Shown here piece by piece: positions 42,788 to 51,607 of a DNA stretch of 64,000 nt (position 1 is the first letter of the stretch; every line of letters starts with the position of its first letter). A model generated the notes under the pieces. The model had not been told where the DNA came from. It ran no database searches and saw only the letters and a list, made by a program, of their open reading frames with translations. Location: positions 124,001 through 188,000 of the forward strand of contig NZ_BOVK01000015.1 of assembly GCF_018403685.1 (NCBI RefSeq), given 5' to 3'. The position numbers were made by a program, and so were the translations under genes. The stretch comes from Xylanibacillus composti (GTDB lineage Bacteria > Bacillota > Bacilli > Paenibacillales > K13).

Positions 42788-43610
42788 GGCGGGATTCCTC
42801 CTGTTCCTTCGCGGATAGCAACAATTCGTACAGTTCTCCCCGCAATGCGGCAAATGCGGGATCAAGCAGCAGGCGCTGATCTCGCGGCCGCGGGAACGGC
42901 ACTTCGATCTCCTGCAGCACGCGGGTTGGCTTGGCTGACAGGACATAGAGGCGGTCGGACAAGTATAAGGCCTCCTCAATGCTGTGGGTGACGAACAGGA
43001 CGGTTCTCCGCTCTTGTTCCCACTGCCGCAGCAGCCAATGCTGCATTTCCTGCCTGGTAAGCGCATCCAGAGCGGCGAAAGGCTCATCCAGGCACATGAC
43101 GTCTCTTGCGCCAAGCAGAGCCCGCACGAATGCAACGCGCTGCTGCATGCCGCCGGAAAGCTGATGCGGGAGAGCCTTTTCGTAGCCGTTCAGTCCGGCT
43201 TTTTGCAACGCATCCCGCGCGGTCGCCAGCGCTTTCCTTGCTGGAACCCCGTCCAGCTGGAGCGGAAGGGCAGCGTTCTGTTCCACTGTCCGCCAAGGAA
43301 ACATGGCGCTGTCCTGCGGCATATAGCTGACGAGTCCGCGCTCGCCGGAGATGTCGCGGCCATCCAGTACAATGCGGCCTTGATCGGGGCGGTAGAGGCC
43401 ACCCAGCAGCAGAAACAGCGTGCTCTTGCCGCTGCCTGACGGTCCCAGTATGGAAACAAATTCCCCTTCGCGGGCATGAAGATCGATGCCGTCCAGCACG
43501 CGCGTCTGACGGCCCCCTTCTTGAAATGTTTTCACGATGCCTTCGAATTGGACTTTGACGGCTGCCGGACCGGCGGGCTCCAGGTTTTGATGTCCTGTTC
43601 TCGCGCTCAC
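42780..43610 (-). CDS. thiZ: ABC transporter ATP-binding protein, thiamine precursor (ThiZ-like)
   Basis: 276 residues. Walker A GPSGSGKST, signature LSGGMQQR, Walker B VMCLDEPF, and a Q-loop in SYMPQDSAMFPWRTV. It belongs to the nitrate/sulfonate/taurine-like importer group. GTG 43610 overlaps the permease stop by 4 bp and has GGAGGTG upstream. Lies in the TPP-riboswitch operon. Confidence 0.87.
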   Translation of the reverse strand: MSARTGHQNLEPAGPAAVKVQFEGIVKTFQEGGRQTRVLDGIDLHAREGEFVSILGPSGSGKSTLFLLLGGLYRPDQGRIVLDGRDISGERGLVSYMPQDSAMFPWRTVEQNAALPLQLDGVPARKALATARDALQKAGLNGYEKALPHQLSGGMQQRVAFVRALLGARDVMCLDEPFAALDALTRQEMQHWLLRQWEQERRTVLFVTHSIEEALYLSDRLYVLSAKPTRVLQEIEVPFPRPRDQRLLLDPAFAALRGELYELLLSAKEQEESRHD

Positions 43611-44401
43611 GGTCTGTCACCTCCTTGATTGCCTCTGGCCAGGCTGCTTGCCTTCCAGCGGGTAAATCGCCATTCCAGCAGCCGGGACAAGCCGACCATG
43701 AGAAGGCTGAGTACGATAATGACCATAACGCTGACAAACACCCGATCCATGCGGAATGAGGCGTAAGAAAGCATCATGAATTTGCCGATGCCTTGGCTGC
43801 CGCCGACCCATTCGGCAATGACTGCTCCCATGACACTGTAGGTAGCGGCGATCTTTACCCCTGCGAACAAATAAGGCAGCGAATAAGGCAGCTCCAGCTT
43901 GAACAGGAGCTGCATGCGGGTGGCGCCAGTCATCAGCATGTAGCTGCGCATTGACCGATCGGTCTGTGCGAGTCCGTTCATAGTAGCGACAAGCACGGGA
44001 AAGAAGCAGACCAGTACGATGATGACGATCTTGGGCGTCAAGCCGAACCCGAACCAGAAAATAAGCAGCATGCTTAGCACGATGATGGGAATGTTCTGCG
44101 ACAGTATCATGAGCGGATAGAAAGCCCGATTCATGAATGGAGAGACGTGCAGCAGCAGAGCGCCCGCAATGCCGACGATGATGCCGATCGACGTTCCGGC
44201 CAGCATCACCTTAACCGTCACCCAGGTATGCGCAAGCACCTGCGGATAGCTTTTCACCCATTCTTGCGCAACGTCAACGGGAGAGGGCACATGCCACTTC
44301 TCGACGCCGGAAATGTCCACGGCAGCCTGCCAACCAATCAGAAGCAGCGCCAAGACCAGTGCCGGAGGCCACCATTTGTAAAGAAATGCGCGCATCTTCA
44401 T
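43607..44401 (-). CDS. thiX: ABC transporter permease, thiamine precursor (ThiX-like)
   Basis: 264 residues with six hydrophobic helices and the permease EAA-like loop MTGATRMQLLFKLELPYSLPYLFAG. Typical BPD inner membrane component. Its operon place between substrate-binding and ATPase genes fits a thiXYZ system for N-formyl-4-amino-5-aminomethyl-2-methylpyrimidine or HMP. Confidence 0.87.
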   Translation of the reverse strand: MKMRAFLYKWWPPALVLALLLIGWQAAVDISGVEKWHVPSPVDVAQEWVKSYPQVLAHTWVTVKVMLAGTSIGIIVGIAGALLLHVSPFMNRAFYPLMILSQNIPIIVLSMLLIFWFGFGLTPKIVIIVLVCFFPVLVATMNGLAQTDRSMRSYMLMTGATRMQLLFKLELPYSLPYLFAGVKIAATYSVMGAVIAEWVGGSQGIGKFMMLSYASFRMDRVFVSVMVIIVLSLLMVGLSRLLEWRFTRWKASSLARGNQGGDRP

Positions 44402-44406
44402 GCGGT

Positions 44407-44700
44407 TTACCCGTCGTATTTTTCTGTCAGCTTGTCCATGGAAGCCCCGGCAGGATTGTAGTAGATCTTCACCTGCGAGATGACATTGGGGCTGCCGTAC
44501 GCAATCATTTCCTCGTTCATTTGCTTGACGATGTCCAACAGGTTGGCGAGCTCGCCTTCCATTGTCGTTTCCAGCGGGCCGACCCGGTAGTTGACGCCGG
44601 ATGCCTGAATAACGGAGATCGCCCGGTCTACATAGGGGATGATGTCCTCATTGTTCTTGGTTTTCGGTAAAATTTGAATGCTGACTAGTGCATTGGCCAT
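44407..44700 (-). CDS. MTH1187-family thiamine-binding protein
   Basis: 97 residues with VSIQILPKT at the start and VGPLETTMEGE, features of the MTH1187/YqgV family, whose members form small ferredoxin-like tetramers that bind thiamine or its pyrimidine. GAGGAGG lies 8 nt before ATG 44700. Operon position supports the call. Confidence 0.85.
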   Translation of the reverse strand: MANALVSIQILPKTKNNEDIIPYVDRAISVIQASGVNYRVGPLETTMEGELANLLDIVKQMNEEMIAYGSPNVISQVKIYYNPAGASMDKLTEKYDG

Positions 44701-44781
44701 AGTTTGGTCCTCCTCGAGTTGGAAATGGAAAGAGACGCCGCAGGACGCTGTCAGCGTCCCCGGCGTCTGGTGCAATCTGCC

Positions 44782-45834
44782 TTACTCCGGCAAAAACTCA
44801 TTAGTAAACGCTTGTTCAGCGTTCAGCTCCTGCTCCAGCAATTCATGCTCGAGCATCCAATCCGCATAGTTTTTCCATACTTCAAGCTTCTGTTCGCCCC
44901 AGCGAGACGCATCGGCTTGGTATTGGTCCGCCAGCCAAACTTGGCTCGCCTTCACCAGTTCGGCGTCCAGGTCAGGCTCGGCATTCAGCAGGAGGTCCGC
45001 AGCTTCTTCAGGATGCTCGATTGCGTAGGCGTAACCTTTGGAGGTAGCTGCCAGGAATGCCCGTACTGTGTCCGCGTCGTTTTCGATCATTCGCTCGCTG
45101 GCGATGAGCACCGGCGTATAATAGTCCAGTTTTTCGGAGAGGTCGCGCAGGTAGATCATGTTGAGAGGCACATCCTTCAGCTCGGCCTGCACGCCGTCCC
45201 AGCCGTAGTAGATCCAACCGAAGTCGATATCCTTCTCAACCGCTGTGAAAAACTCCGTATAACCAGTATCCAGAACAGTCAGCTGGTCATAGTCGGCGCC
45301 TGCTGCTTGCATAACCGATTGAATCGTCGCAATTTCGGACGGAGAGCCCCAACCCCCGTACACCTTGCCCTCAAAGTCCTTCGGCGACACAATGCCTTTG
45401 TCAGCCGGGGATGCGAAGCCGGATGTGTTATGCTGAATGACTGCCGCGATCGATACGATCAGAATCGGGCTTTCGCTCGTTCTGGCAACGGTCACGTTCT
45501 CTTGATAGCTGACGCCGAACTCTACATTGCCTGCTGCCACAGCCGTTTCTACGCCTGTTTCGCCTGCAGAAATGATCGTAACGTCAAGTCCTTCCTCTGC
45601 ATAATATCCGTTGCTTTGCGCCACATACATGCCCGTGTGGTTCGTATTGGGTGCCCAATCCAGCATGACAGTGACGTTCTTTAAGGTTTGGGGCGATTCT
45701 TGATTCTGTTCTTGTCCCCCGTTCGACTGCTGTTCCCCGCCCTGTGTTCCACTCTGGTTCCCGCTGTTCCCGCAGCCTGCCGCCAGTATGACGACCAAGG
45801 CGAAAGAGAGCAGGATAATCCAAGTCTTCTTCAT
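44782..45834 (-). CDS. thiY: ABC substrate-binding lipoprotein, NMT1/THI5-like (ThiY)
   Basis: 350 residues. Lipoprotein signal with lipobox LAAGC (C21) and a Gln/Gly/Asn-rich linker, then VMLDWAPNTNHTGMYVA, a hallmark of the NMT1/THI5 fold, and GWGSPSE. Binds a pyrimidine precursor of thiamine at the cell surface. ATG 45834 follows AAAGGAG. First gene after the TPP riboswitch. Confidence 0.92.
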   Translation of the reverse strand: MKKTWIILLSFALVVILAAGCGNSGNQSGTQGGEQQSNGGQEQNQESPQTLKNVTVMLDWAPNTNHTGMYVAQSNGYYAEEGLDVTIISAGETGVETAVAAGNVEFGVSYQENVTVARTSESPILIVSIAAVIQHNTSGFASPADKGIVSPKDFEGKVYGGWGSPSEIATIQSVMQAAGADYDQLTVLDTGYTEFFTAVEKDIDFGWIYYGWDGVQAELKDVPLNMIYLRDLSEKLDYYTPVLIASERMIENDADTVRAFLAATSKGYAYAIEHPEEAADLLLNAEPDLDAELVKASQVWLADQYQADASRWGEQKLEVWKNYADWMLEHELLEQELNAEQAFTNEFLPE

Positions 45835-45893
45835 GGCTGTTTCCACTCCTTTATCTATGAGTCCTGCTTGGATAGCTTGAAGCCGCCGGACCG

Positions 45894-45917
45894 CAAAAAA
45901 GCTTCCCATAGGGAAGC
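45894..45917 (-). terminator. Riboswitch expression-platform terminator
   Basis: Minus strand: GCTTCCC-TAT-GGGAAGC followed by TTTTTT, just after the TPP aptamer and ahead of thiY. Confidence 0.85.
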
Positions 45918-45947
45918 GAGAGCGTGCGTAAGCACAAAAGTGCGCTC

Positions 45948-46038
45948 GGAATCCCTACGCTGGCATTACCCAGATCAGGTCAGAGGGTCAGTATCTTTGC
46001 GGGATACACTCTCAGCCGGCCCATTCCGGCACCCCTGA
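45948..46038 (-). promoter_or_regulatory. TPP riboswitch (THI element)
   Basis: Minus strand: GGGGTGCC, GGCTGAGA, ACCCTCTGACCTGATCTGG and GTAATGCCAGCGTAGGGA appear in order, the conserved core of the TPP aptamer. A downstream terminator makes it a transcriptional OFF switch for the thiY operon. Confidence 0.96.
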
Positions 46039-46149
46039 AGCTTTTTTGGTTCGTCAACTCCAGCCTCTATTATAGCAAATCGGCCGCATGTGTCCAGCTA
46101 AGTTCTGGCTGCCGCTGTAACAAAATGTTTAAAAATTGGCGAGGGCAGG

Positions 46150-46192
46150 TGTGACATTGCTCACAGTTAACCGATAGCGAGGGGCTTACAAT
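46150..46192 (+). promoter_or_regulatory. Fnr-type class II promoter of the ba3 oxidase operon
   Basis: Perfect TGTGA-N6-TCACA (46150-46165) with its centre 29.5 bp before a -10 TACAAT (46187-46192), so near -41.5. Confidence 0.75.
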
Positions 46193-46251
46193 GAACCCGG
46201 TAGCAAGCTGAGCCGTTCATGCTTGGCCGAAAGCGGGAAGGGGGATAAGCC

Positions 46252-46422
46252 ATGTCAGATCCTGTAATGACGAAGGGCAGCACGGAGGCGCGCAAGCCTG
46301 TAGAGCAGCAGACTGCCAAAGAGCCGACGTTAAAGGGGACATTCGTGTCCGTCATGATACTGGGCGGGTTTTTGGCGGTATCGTGGCTGCTGGTCTTCTT
46401 TTTATTTCTGGCCAGACAATAA
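46252..46422 (+). CDS. ba3-type cytochrome oxidase subunit IIa
   Basis: 56 residues: a polar N terminus and one transmembrane helix (VMILGGFLAVSWLLVFFLF). Small one-helix subunit IIa precedes subunit II in ba3 (B-type) haem-copper oxidases. GGGAAGGGGG lies before the ATG. Too short for usual ORF cut-offs. Confidence 0.8.
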   Translation: MSDPVMTKGSTEARKPVEQQTAKEPTLKGTFVSVMILGGFLAVSWLLVFFLFLARQ

Positions 46423-46451
46423 GGTTTTGCGAACCAAAAGGAGGAAGAAAC

Positions 46452-46919
46452 GTGCATATTCACAAGTTGGAGAAAATTTGGCTCGCCTTCGGGATTGCCA
46501 TGCTGATCGTATTTCTTGTCGTCCTGGGCGTATCGACATTCTCGATGGGCATGGCCCCGCCAAGCCATTCCCATGCTATTGATCCGGAACAGGTCGACAC
46601 GACGCCTCCCTTCGACCAGCCGGGTCTGAAGCAGGTAGGTGAGAACGAATATGAAGCGGTTATGATCGCCTATGTTTTTGGCTACAAGCCGAACGATCTC
46701 GTCGTGCCTGTTGGAGCAACCGTGCATTTCACCGTGACCAGCCCGGATGTTGTTCACGGGTTTGCCATCCCGAATACGAATGTGAACATGATGATCGTGC
46801 CGGGAGAGGTCAGCCACATTACACACACCTTTGACGAGCCGGGAGAATATCTGGTGCTCTGCAATGAATACTGCGGCGGCGGGCATGAATTTATGAAAAC
46901 CGTCATTACCGTGCAATAG
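46452..46919 (+). CDS. ba3-type cytochrome c oxidase subunit II
   Basis: 155 residues: one N-terminal helix and a cupredoxin domain with the CuA ligands CNEYCGGGHEFM and VVHGF. Only one transmembrane helix, as in ba3-type (not aa3-type) enzymes. Takes electrons from cytochrome c. GTG 46452 with AAAAGGAGG upstream. Confidence 0.92.
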   Translation: MHIHKLEKIWLAFGIAMLIVFLVVLGVSTFSMGMAPPSHSHAIDPEQVDTTPPFDQPGLKQVGENEYEAVMIAYVFGYKPNDLVVPVGATVHFTVTSPDVVHGFAIPNTNVNMMIVPGEVSHITHTFDEPGEYLVLCNEYCGGGHEFMKTVITVQ

Positions 46920-46946
46920 ACCTCTCAAGCAGAAAGGATGAACAAG

Positions 46947-48587
46947 ATGGAGCATCAATTTGACCGCAGAGATTCCAGACTTGTGATTACCCATATTGTA
47001 TTTGCATTTATCGCCTTGTTGATTGGCGGCATTGCCGGTCTCCTGCAGGGGCTGGTGAGGGGCGGCATGATCCAGCTGCCTGCCGGAATCGGCTACTATC
47101 AGCTGCTTACCGCACATGGTGTGCTGATGGCTTTGGTTTTCACGACCTTTTTCATTATCGGCTTTCTATACTCTGCCGCTGCGAAGACGCTGGGCGGCAA
47201 GCTACTGCCAGTAGCCCGAAACCTGGGCTGGCTTGGATTCATGCATATGGCGTTCGGGACGCTGCTTGCAACAGTCATGATCCTGCTGAACAAGGCGACC
47301 GTGCTGTATACGTTTTATGCGCCGATGAAGGCATCGCCCTTCTTCTATGTGGCGCTGGTATTCGTCGTTGTAGGAAGCTGGATGAGCGGGTTCGGCCTGT
47401 TCTACCAGTATCGGGTATGGAGAAGGGAACACAAGGGCAAGCTTTCCCCGCTGCTGGCTTTCATGGCCGTAGTGACCATGCTGATGTGGCAAATCGCCAC
47501 GATTGGCGTAGCCCTGGAGGTGCTGCTGCAGCTTATCCCGTGGTCTTTCGGCTGGGTAGAGACGATTAACGTCATGCTGAGCCGTACCCTGTTCTGGTAT
47601 TTTGGCCATCCGCTTGTGTACTTCTGGCTGCTGCCGGCCTATATGTGCTGGTATGTCATGATTCCCAAAATCATTGGCGGGAAGATTTTCAGCGACGCGC
47701 TGGCCAGATTGTCCTTTATCTTGTTCCTGCTGTTCTCCATACCCGTTGGCTTCCACCATCAATTAATGGAGCCCGGCATTTCGCCCTTCTGGAAATACCT
47801 GCAGGTAGTGCTTACCTTTATGGTAGTCATCCCGTCGTTGATGACGGCCTTCTCCTTATTCGCCACTTTCGAGATCAGCGGCAGAGAGAAGGGGGCGAAG
47901 GGCCTGTTCGGTTGGTGGAAAATGCTTCCGTGGAAAGACGTGAGATTTTTTGCGCCCTTTGTCGGGATGCTGGTTTTCATTCCGGCAGGCGCTGGCGGAC
48001 TGATCAATGCGAGCAATCAGATGAATGCCGTTGTGCACAACACCTTATGGGTAACGGGACACTTTCATTTGACTGTCGCGACAAGCGTGGCCTTGACCTT
48101 CTTCGGCATCACGTATTGGCTCGTGCCGGCGATGGCCGGCCGCACGCTGACGCCGCGGATGAATCAGCTGGGAATCATTCAGACGATCCTGTGGGCGATC
48201 GGCATGTTCTTCATGTCGGGCTCCATGCATACCGTCGGCCTGTTCGGCTCGCCGCGCAGAACAGCATACACGACCTATGGCGAACACCCGGATGCCGTGT
48301 TCTGGATGCCGTACCATGTGGCTATGGCAATCGGAGGCACGATATTGTTCGTCGCGGTTTTGCTGATGATATACAACCTGTTCGCGCTGATGCGGACGCC
48401 ACAAGGCTATACGGAGTATCCGGTCGCCGAAGTGACGGAGCACGCCGAGGCGACGCCGCGTCTGTTCGAACGGTGGGGGGTATGGATCTCGCTCGTTGTC
48501 GTGCTGATCCTGCTGGCTTACACGGTTCCCGTCATGGACATGATCCGGCATGATGTCCCTGGCTCCAAGGGCTTTGTGACCTGGTAA
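46947..48587 (+). CDS. ba3-type cytochrome c oxidase subunit I
   Basis: 546 residues, 12-14 membrane helices. Haem and CuB ligands: LLTAHGVLMA, FWYFGHPLVYFW (H-x3-Y), GFHHQ and GHFHLTVA. The sequence is of the B-type haem-copper oxidase, high oxygen affinity, fewer protons pumped. ATG 46947 gives a proper spacing to AAAGG. Confidence 0.94.
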   Translation: MEHQFDRRDSRLVITHIVFAFIALLIGGIAGLLQGLVRGGMIQLPAGIGYYQLLTAHGVLMALVFTTFFIIGFLYSAAAKTLGGKLLPVARNLGWLGFMHMAFGTLLATVMILLNKATVLYTFYAPMKASPFFYVALVFVVVGSWMSGFGLFYQYRVWRREHKGKLSPLLAFMAVVTMLMWQIATIGVALEVLLQLIPWSFGWVETINVMLSRTLFWYFGHPLVYFWLLPAYMCWYVMIPKIIGGKIFSDALARLSFILFLLFSIPVGFHHQLMEPGISPFWKYLQVVLTFMVVIPSLMTAFSLFATFEISGREKGAKGLFGWWKMLPWKDVRFFAPFVGMLVFIPAGAGGLINASNQMNAVVHNTLWVTGHFHLTVATSVALTFFGITYWLVPAMAGRTLTPRMNQLGIIQTILWAIGMFFMSGSMHTVGLFGSPRRTAYTTYGEHPDAVFWMPYHVAMAIGGTILFVAVLLMIYNLFALMRTPQGYTEYPVAEVTEHAEATPRLFERWGVWISLVVVLILLAYTVPVMDMIRHDVPGSKGFVTW

Positions 48588-48617
48588 CAGCCTGCTCGGG
48601 CTGCATGCGAACCAGAC

Positions 48618-48667
48618 ATCGCTTTTCCGTCGCGGTACTCCGCGCGGAAGGGCGATTTTGTTTTTTC
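48618..48667 (+). terminator. Terminator after the ba3 operon
   Basis: ATCGC / GCGAT outer arms and an inner TTCCG-CGCG stem with TTTTGTTTTTT. Confidence 0.75.
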
Positions 48668-48727
48668 ATCCTCATAACAAGATTTCGCTGCATAGGAAAA
48701 AGAAAGAGCGGCTTCCTATCCCGTATA

Positions 48728-48745
48728 TTGTGAAACAATTCACAA
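48728..48745. promoter_or_regulatory. Rex operator upstream of adhE
   Basis: TTGTGAAACAATTCACAA, a perfect fit to TTGTGAA-N4-TTCACAA; extends to ATTGTG...CACAAT. Confidence 0.88.
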
Positions 48746-48782
48746 TTAAGTCACAGAAGCTAGCGCTTTCTTCGGTCCGTGA

Positions 48783-48825
48783 TGTGAGATTTATCACATA
48801 TAAGGCCGGTGCGAACCCCTATGAT
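48783..48825 (+). promoter_or_regulatory. Fnr-type class II promoter of adhE-pfl
   Basis: Perfect TGTGA-N6-TCACA (48783-48798), with its centre 29.5 bp before a -10 TATGAT (48820-48825), the class II activator layout. Confidence 0.78.
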
Positions 48826-48920
48826 GAGGGTGTAAGGAAAGCTGGCGCGTCGGAAGTGCCGAGCGATGGGAGGATCTCAAGCATTTTACCGATGAAGCGG
48901 ATTAAAGGAGGCGATTGACC

Positions 48921-51543
48921 ATGAAAATTACTGACAAAGCAAAGCGCGGGGAAGAGCAGGCTGCGACGCCATCTGTACAAGCGCATGTTGATTGGCTCGC
49001 ATCTCGTGCCGGGCAGGCGCTGCAGGCATTCATGGCGCTGAATCAGGAGCAGGTTGACCGGATCGTTCAGGAAATGGCCTTGGCCGGACTGGACCAGCAT
49101 ATGAAGCTGGCCAAGCTTGCTGTTGAAGAAACCGGGCGAGGAGTGTATGAGGACAAGATTACGAAAAACCTGTTTGCGTCCGAGTACATTTATCACAGCA
49201 TCAAATATGAAAAAACGGTCGGAATCATCGAGGAAAATCCATATGAGCATTATTGTCTGGTCGCTGAACCGGTTGGGGTAATCGCGGGCGTAACGCCTGT
49301 TACGAATCCGACCTCCACTACAATGTTCAAAGCGCTGATCGCCATCAAGACGCGGAATCCGATCATCTTTGCCTTTCATCCATCTGCACAGCAATGTTCG
49401 CGAGAAGCGGCCCGTGTGCTATATGAAGCGGCGATCAAGCATGGAGCTCCGGCGCATTGCATCCAGTGGATCGAGCAGCCGTCACTGGAGGCGACTCATA
49501 TGCTGATGAATCATCCGGATGTGGCTCTGGTGCTGGCTACCGGGGGAGCCTCGATGGTGAAGGCAGCGTACAGCACGGGCAAGCCGGCGCTTGGAGTAGG
49601 TCCGGGCAATGTACCCTGCCTAATCGAACAATCCGCAAATTTGAAGCAGGCGGTGACAGATTTGATTTTGTCCAAGACGTTCGACCATGGCATGATTTGC
49701 GCTTCCGAGCAGGCAGTCATTTTGGAGGAACCGATCTACGAACAGGCCAAGAAGCTCATGAAGGAGCTCGGCTGTTACTTCCTGTCGAAGGAGGAAATCG
49801 AGAAGCTGACCGAGCTGGCCATTCACCCGGAGAAATGCGCAGTAAATGCCTCGATAGTAGGTCAATCGGCGGTCCTAATCGCTGAGCAGGCCGGCATAGC
49901 GGTTCCGCCAACGACGAAGGTGCTGGTAGCAGAGCTGAAGGGCGTCGGCAGCAAGCACCCGCTGTCGGCAGAGAAGCTGAGCCCGATTCTGGCCTGTTAC
50001 CGGGTGAAGGATGCGGCAGAAGGCATCGCGCGCGCTGCGGAAATTGTCGCCTTCGGCGGGATGGGACATTCCTCTGTCATTCATTCCAACAATGAAGCGG
50101 TCATTCAGGCATTCGCAGACAAGCTGCAGACTGGAAGGGTGATCGTCAATTCGCCGTCTACACATGGGGCGATCGGCGATATATACAATACGAATCTTCC
50201 GTCGCTGACGCTGGGCTGCGGGTCGTACGGCAGCAATTCCACGACTGCGAACGTGAGTGCCGTGAACCTGCTTAACATCAAGCGGATAGCCAGGCGCACG
50301 GTCAATATGCAGTGGTTCAAGGTGCCGAACAAAATTTATTTCGAGCGGGGGGCGACACAGTACTTGGCGAAGATGCCGGACATCTCCCGCGTTCTGATCG
50401 TGACCGACCCTGTGATGGTGCAGCTTGGCTATGTGGAGAGGGTCAGTTATTATCTGGGCAAACGGCAGACGCCTGTTTCGCTTGAGGTTTTCTCCGATGT
50501 AGAGCCGGATCCTTCGGTTGAAACGGTGGAACGGGGAACGGCGCTGATGAGAGCGTTTCAGCCCGATTGCATTATTGCGCTGGGCGGAGGCTCGCCGATG
50601 GATGCCGCTAAGGCTATGTGGCTGTTCTATGAATACCCGGACACCCAGTTTGATTCGCTGAAGCAAAAATTCATGGACATTCGCAAGCGTGTATACAAGT
50701 ATCCGCGGCTGGGCCAAAAAGCGAAATTTGTTGGCATCCCGACAACATCGGGTACAGGCTCGGAGGTGACCTCCTTTGCCGTCATTACGGATAAGAAGCT
50801 GGGAAATACGAAATATCCGCTGGCTGATTATGAGTTGACGCCGGATGTTGCCATCATTGATCCCGATTACGTGCTCAGTCTGCCGAAAACTGCAGTTGCC
50901 GATACCGGGATGGATGTGTTGACCCACGCCATTGAGGCGTATGTGTCAGTGATGGCGAATGATTATACGGACGGCCTGGCTATCAAGGCCATTCAACTGG
51001 TTTTTGATTATCTGGAAAGCTCTTATCGTGACGGTGACGCCTATGCCAGGAAAAAAATGCATAACGCCTCGACGATTGCCGGCATGGCATTCGCGAATGC
51101 GTTCCTCGGCATCAATCATAGTCTGGCGCACAAATGGGGGGGGCGAGTTCCATACAGCTCACGGCAGAACGAATGCGATACTGCTGCCGCATGTCATTCG
51201 CTACAACGCCAAGCAGCCGACCAAATTTGCCTCCTTCCCGAAATATGGGCATTTTGTTGCCGATCAGCGCTATGCGGAGATTGCCCGGATCCTGGGCTTG
51301 CCGGCGCATACGACAGCGGAGGGCGTAGACAGCCTGATCATGGCGATCCGGAAGCTGAACGCGGCGCTTGGCATCCCTGAGAAATTTCAAGACTTGGGCA
51401 TACCGCCTGAACAATTTGAAGCGAAAGTGGATTACTTGGCCGATCGCGCGTTCGAGGATCAATGCACGACAGCCAACCCGAAAATGCCGCTAGTCACAGA
51501 GCTTGCAGATATTTATCGCAATGCTTACTATGGAAAATTCTGA
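48921..51543 (+). pseudogene. adhE: Bifunctional aldehyde-alcohol dehydrogenase, frameshifted at a G8 tract
   Basis: The first frame covers the acetylating aldehyde dehydrogenase half (catalytic C260 in HGMICASEQ) and most of the iron alcohol dehydrogenase half (GGGSPMDAAK, HAIEAYVS, INHSLAHK). It then shifts at G8 (51136-51143) and ends at 51380. The true C terminus continues in the next frame (GGEFHTAHG ... TELADIYRNAYYGKF) to 51543. One G too many; with seven G's the protein is whole (about 873 residues). AAAGGAGG precedes ATG 48921. Converts acetyl-CoA to ethanol in fermentation. May be a sequence error. Confidence 0.85.
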
Positions 51544-51607
51544 ATGCGCAACTGGTTTTTGATTTCTTAACATACGAATGAAAGGTGTGAGGAGAGTGGC
51601 CGTCCTA

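Noticed and set aside
51100-51160. Programmed frameshift in adhE
   Set aside because: No slippery heptamer with pseudoknot is evident, and AdhE is not known to use frameshifting; a homopolymer length change explains it more simply.
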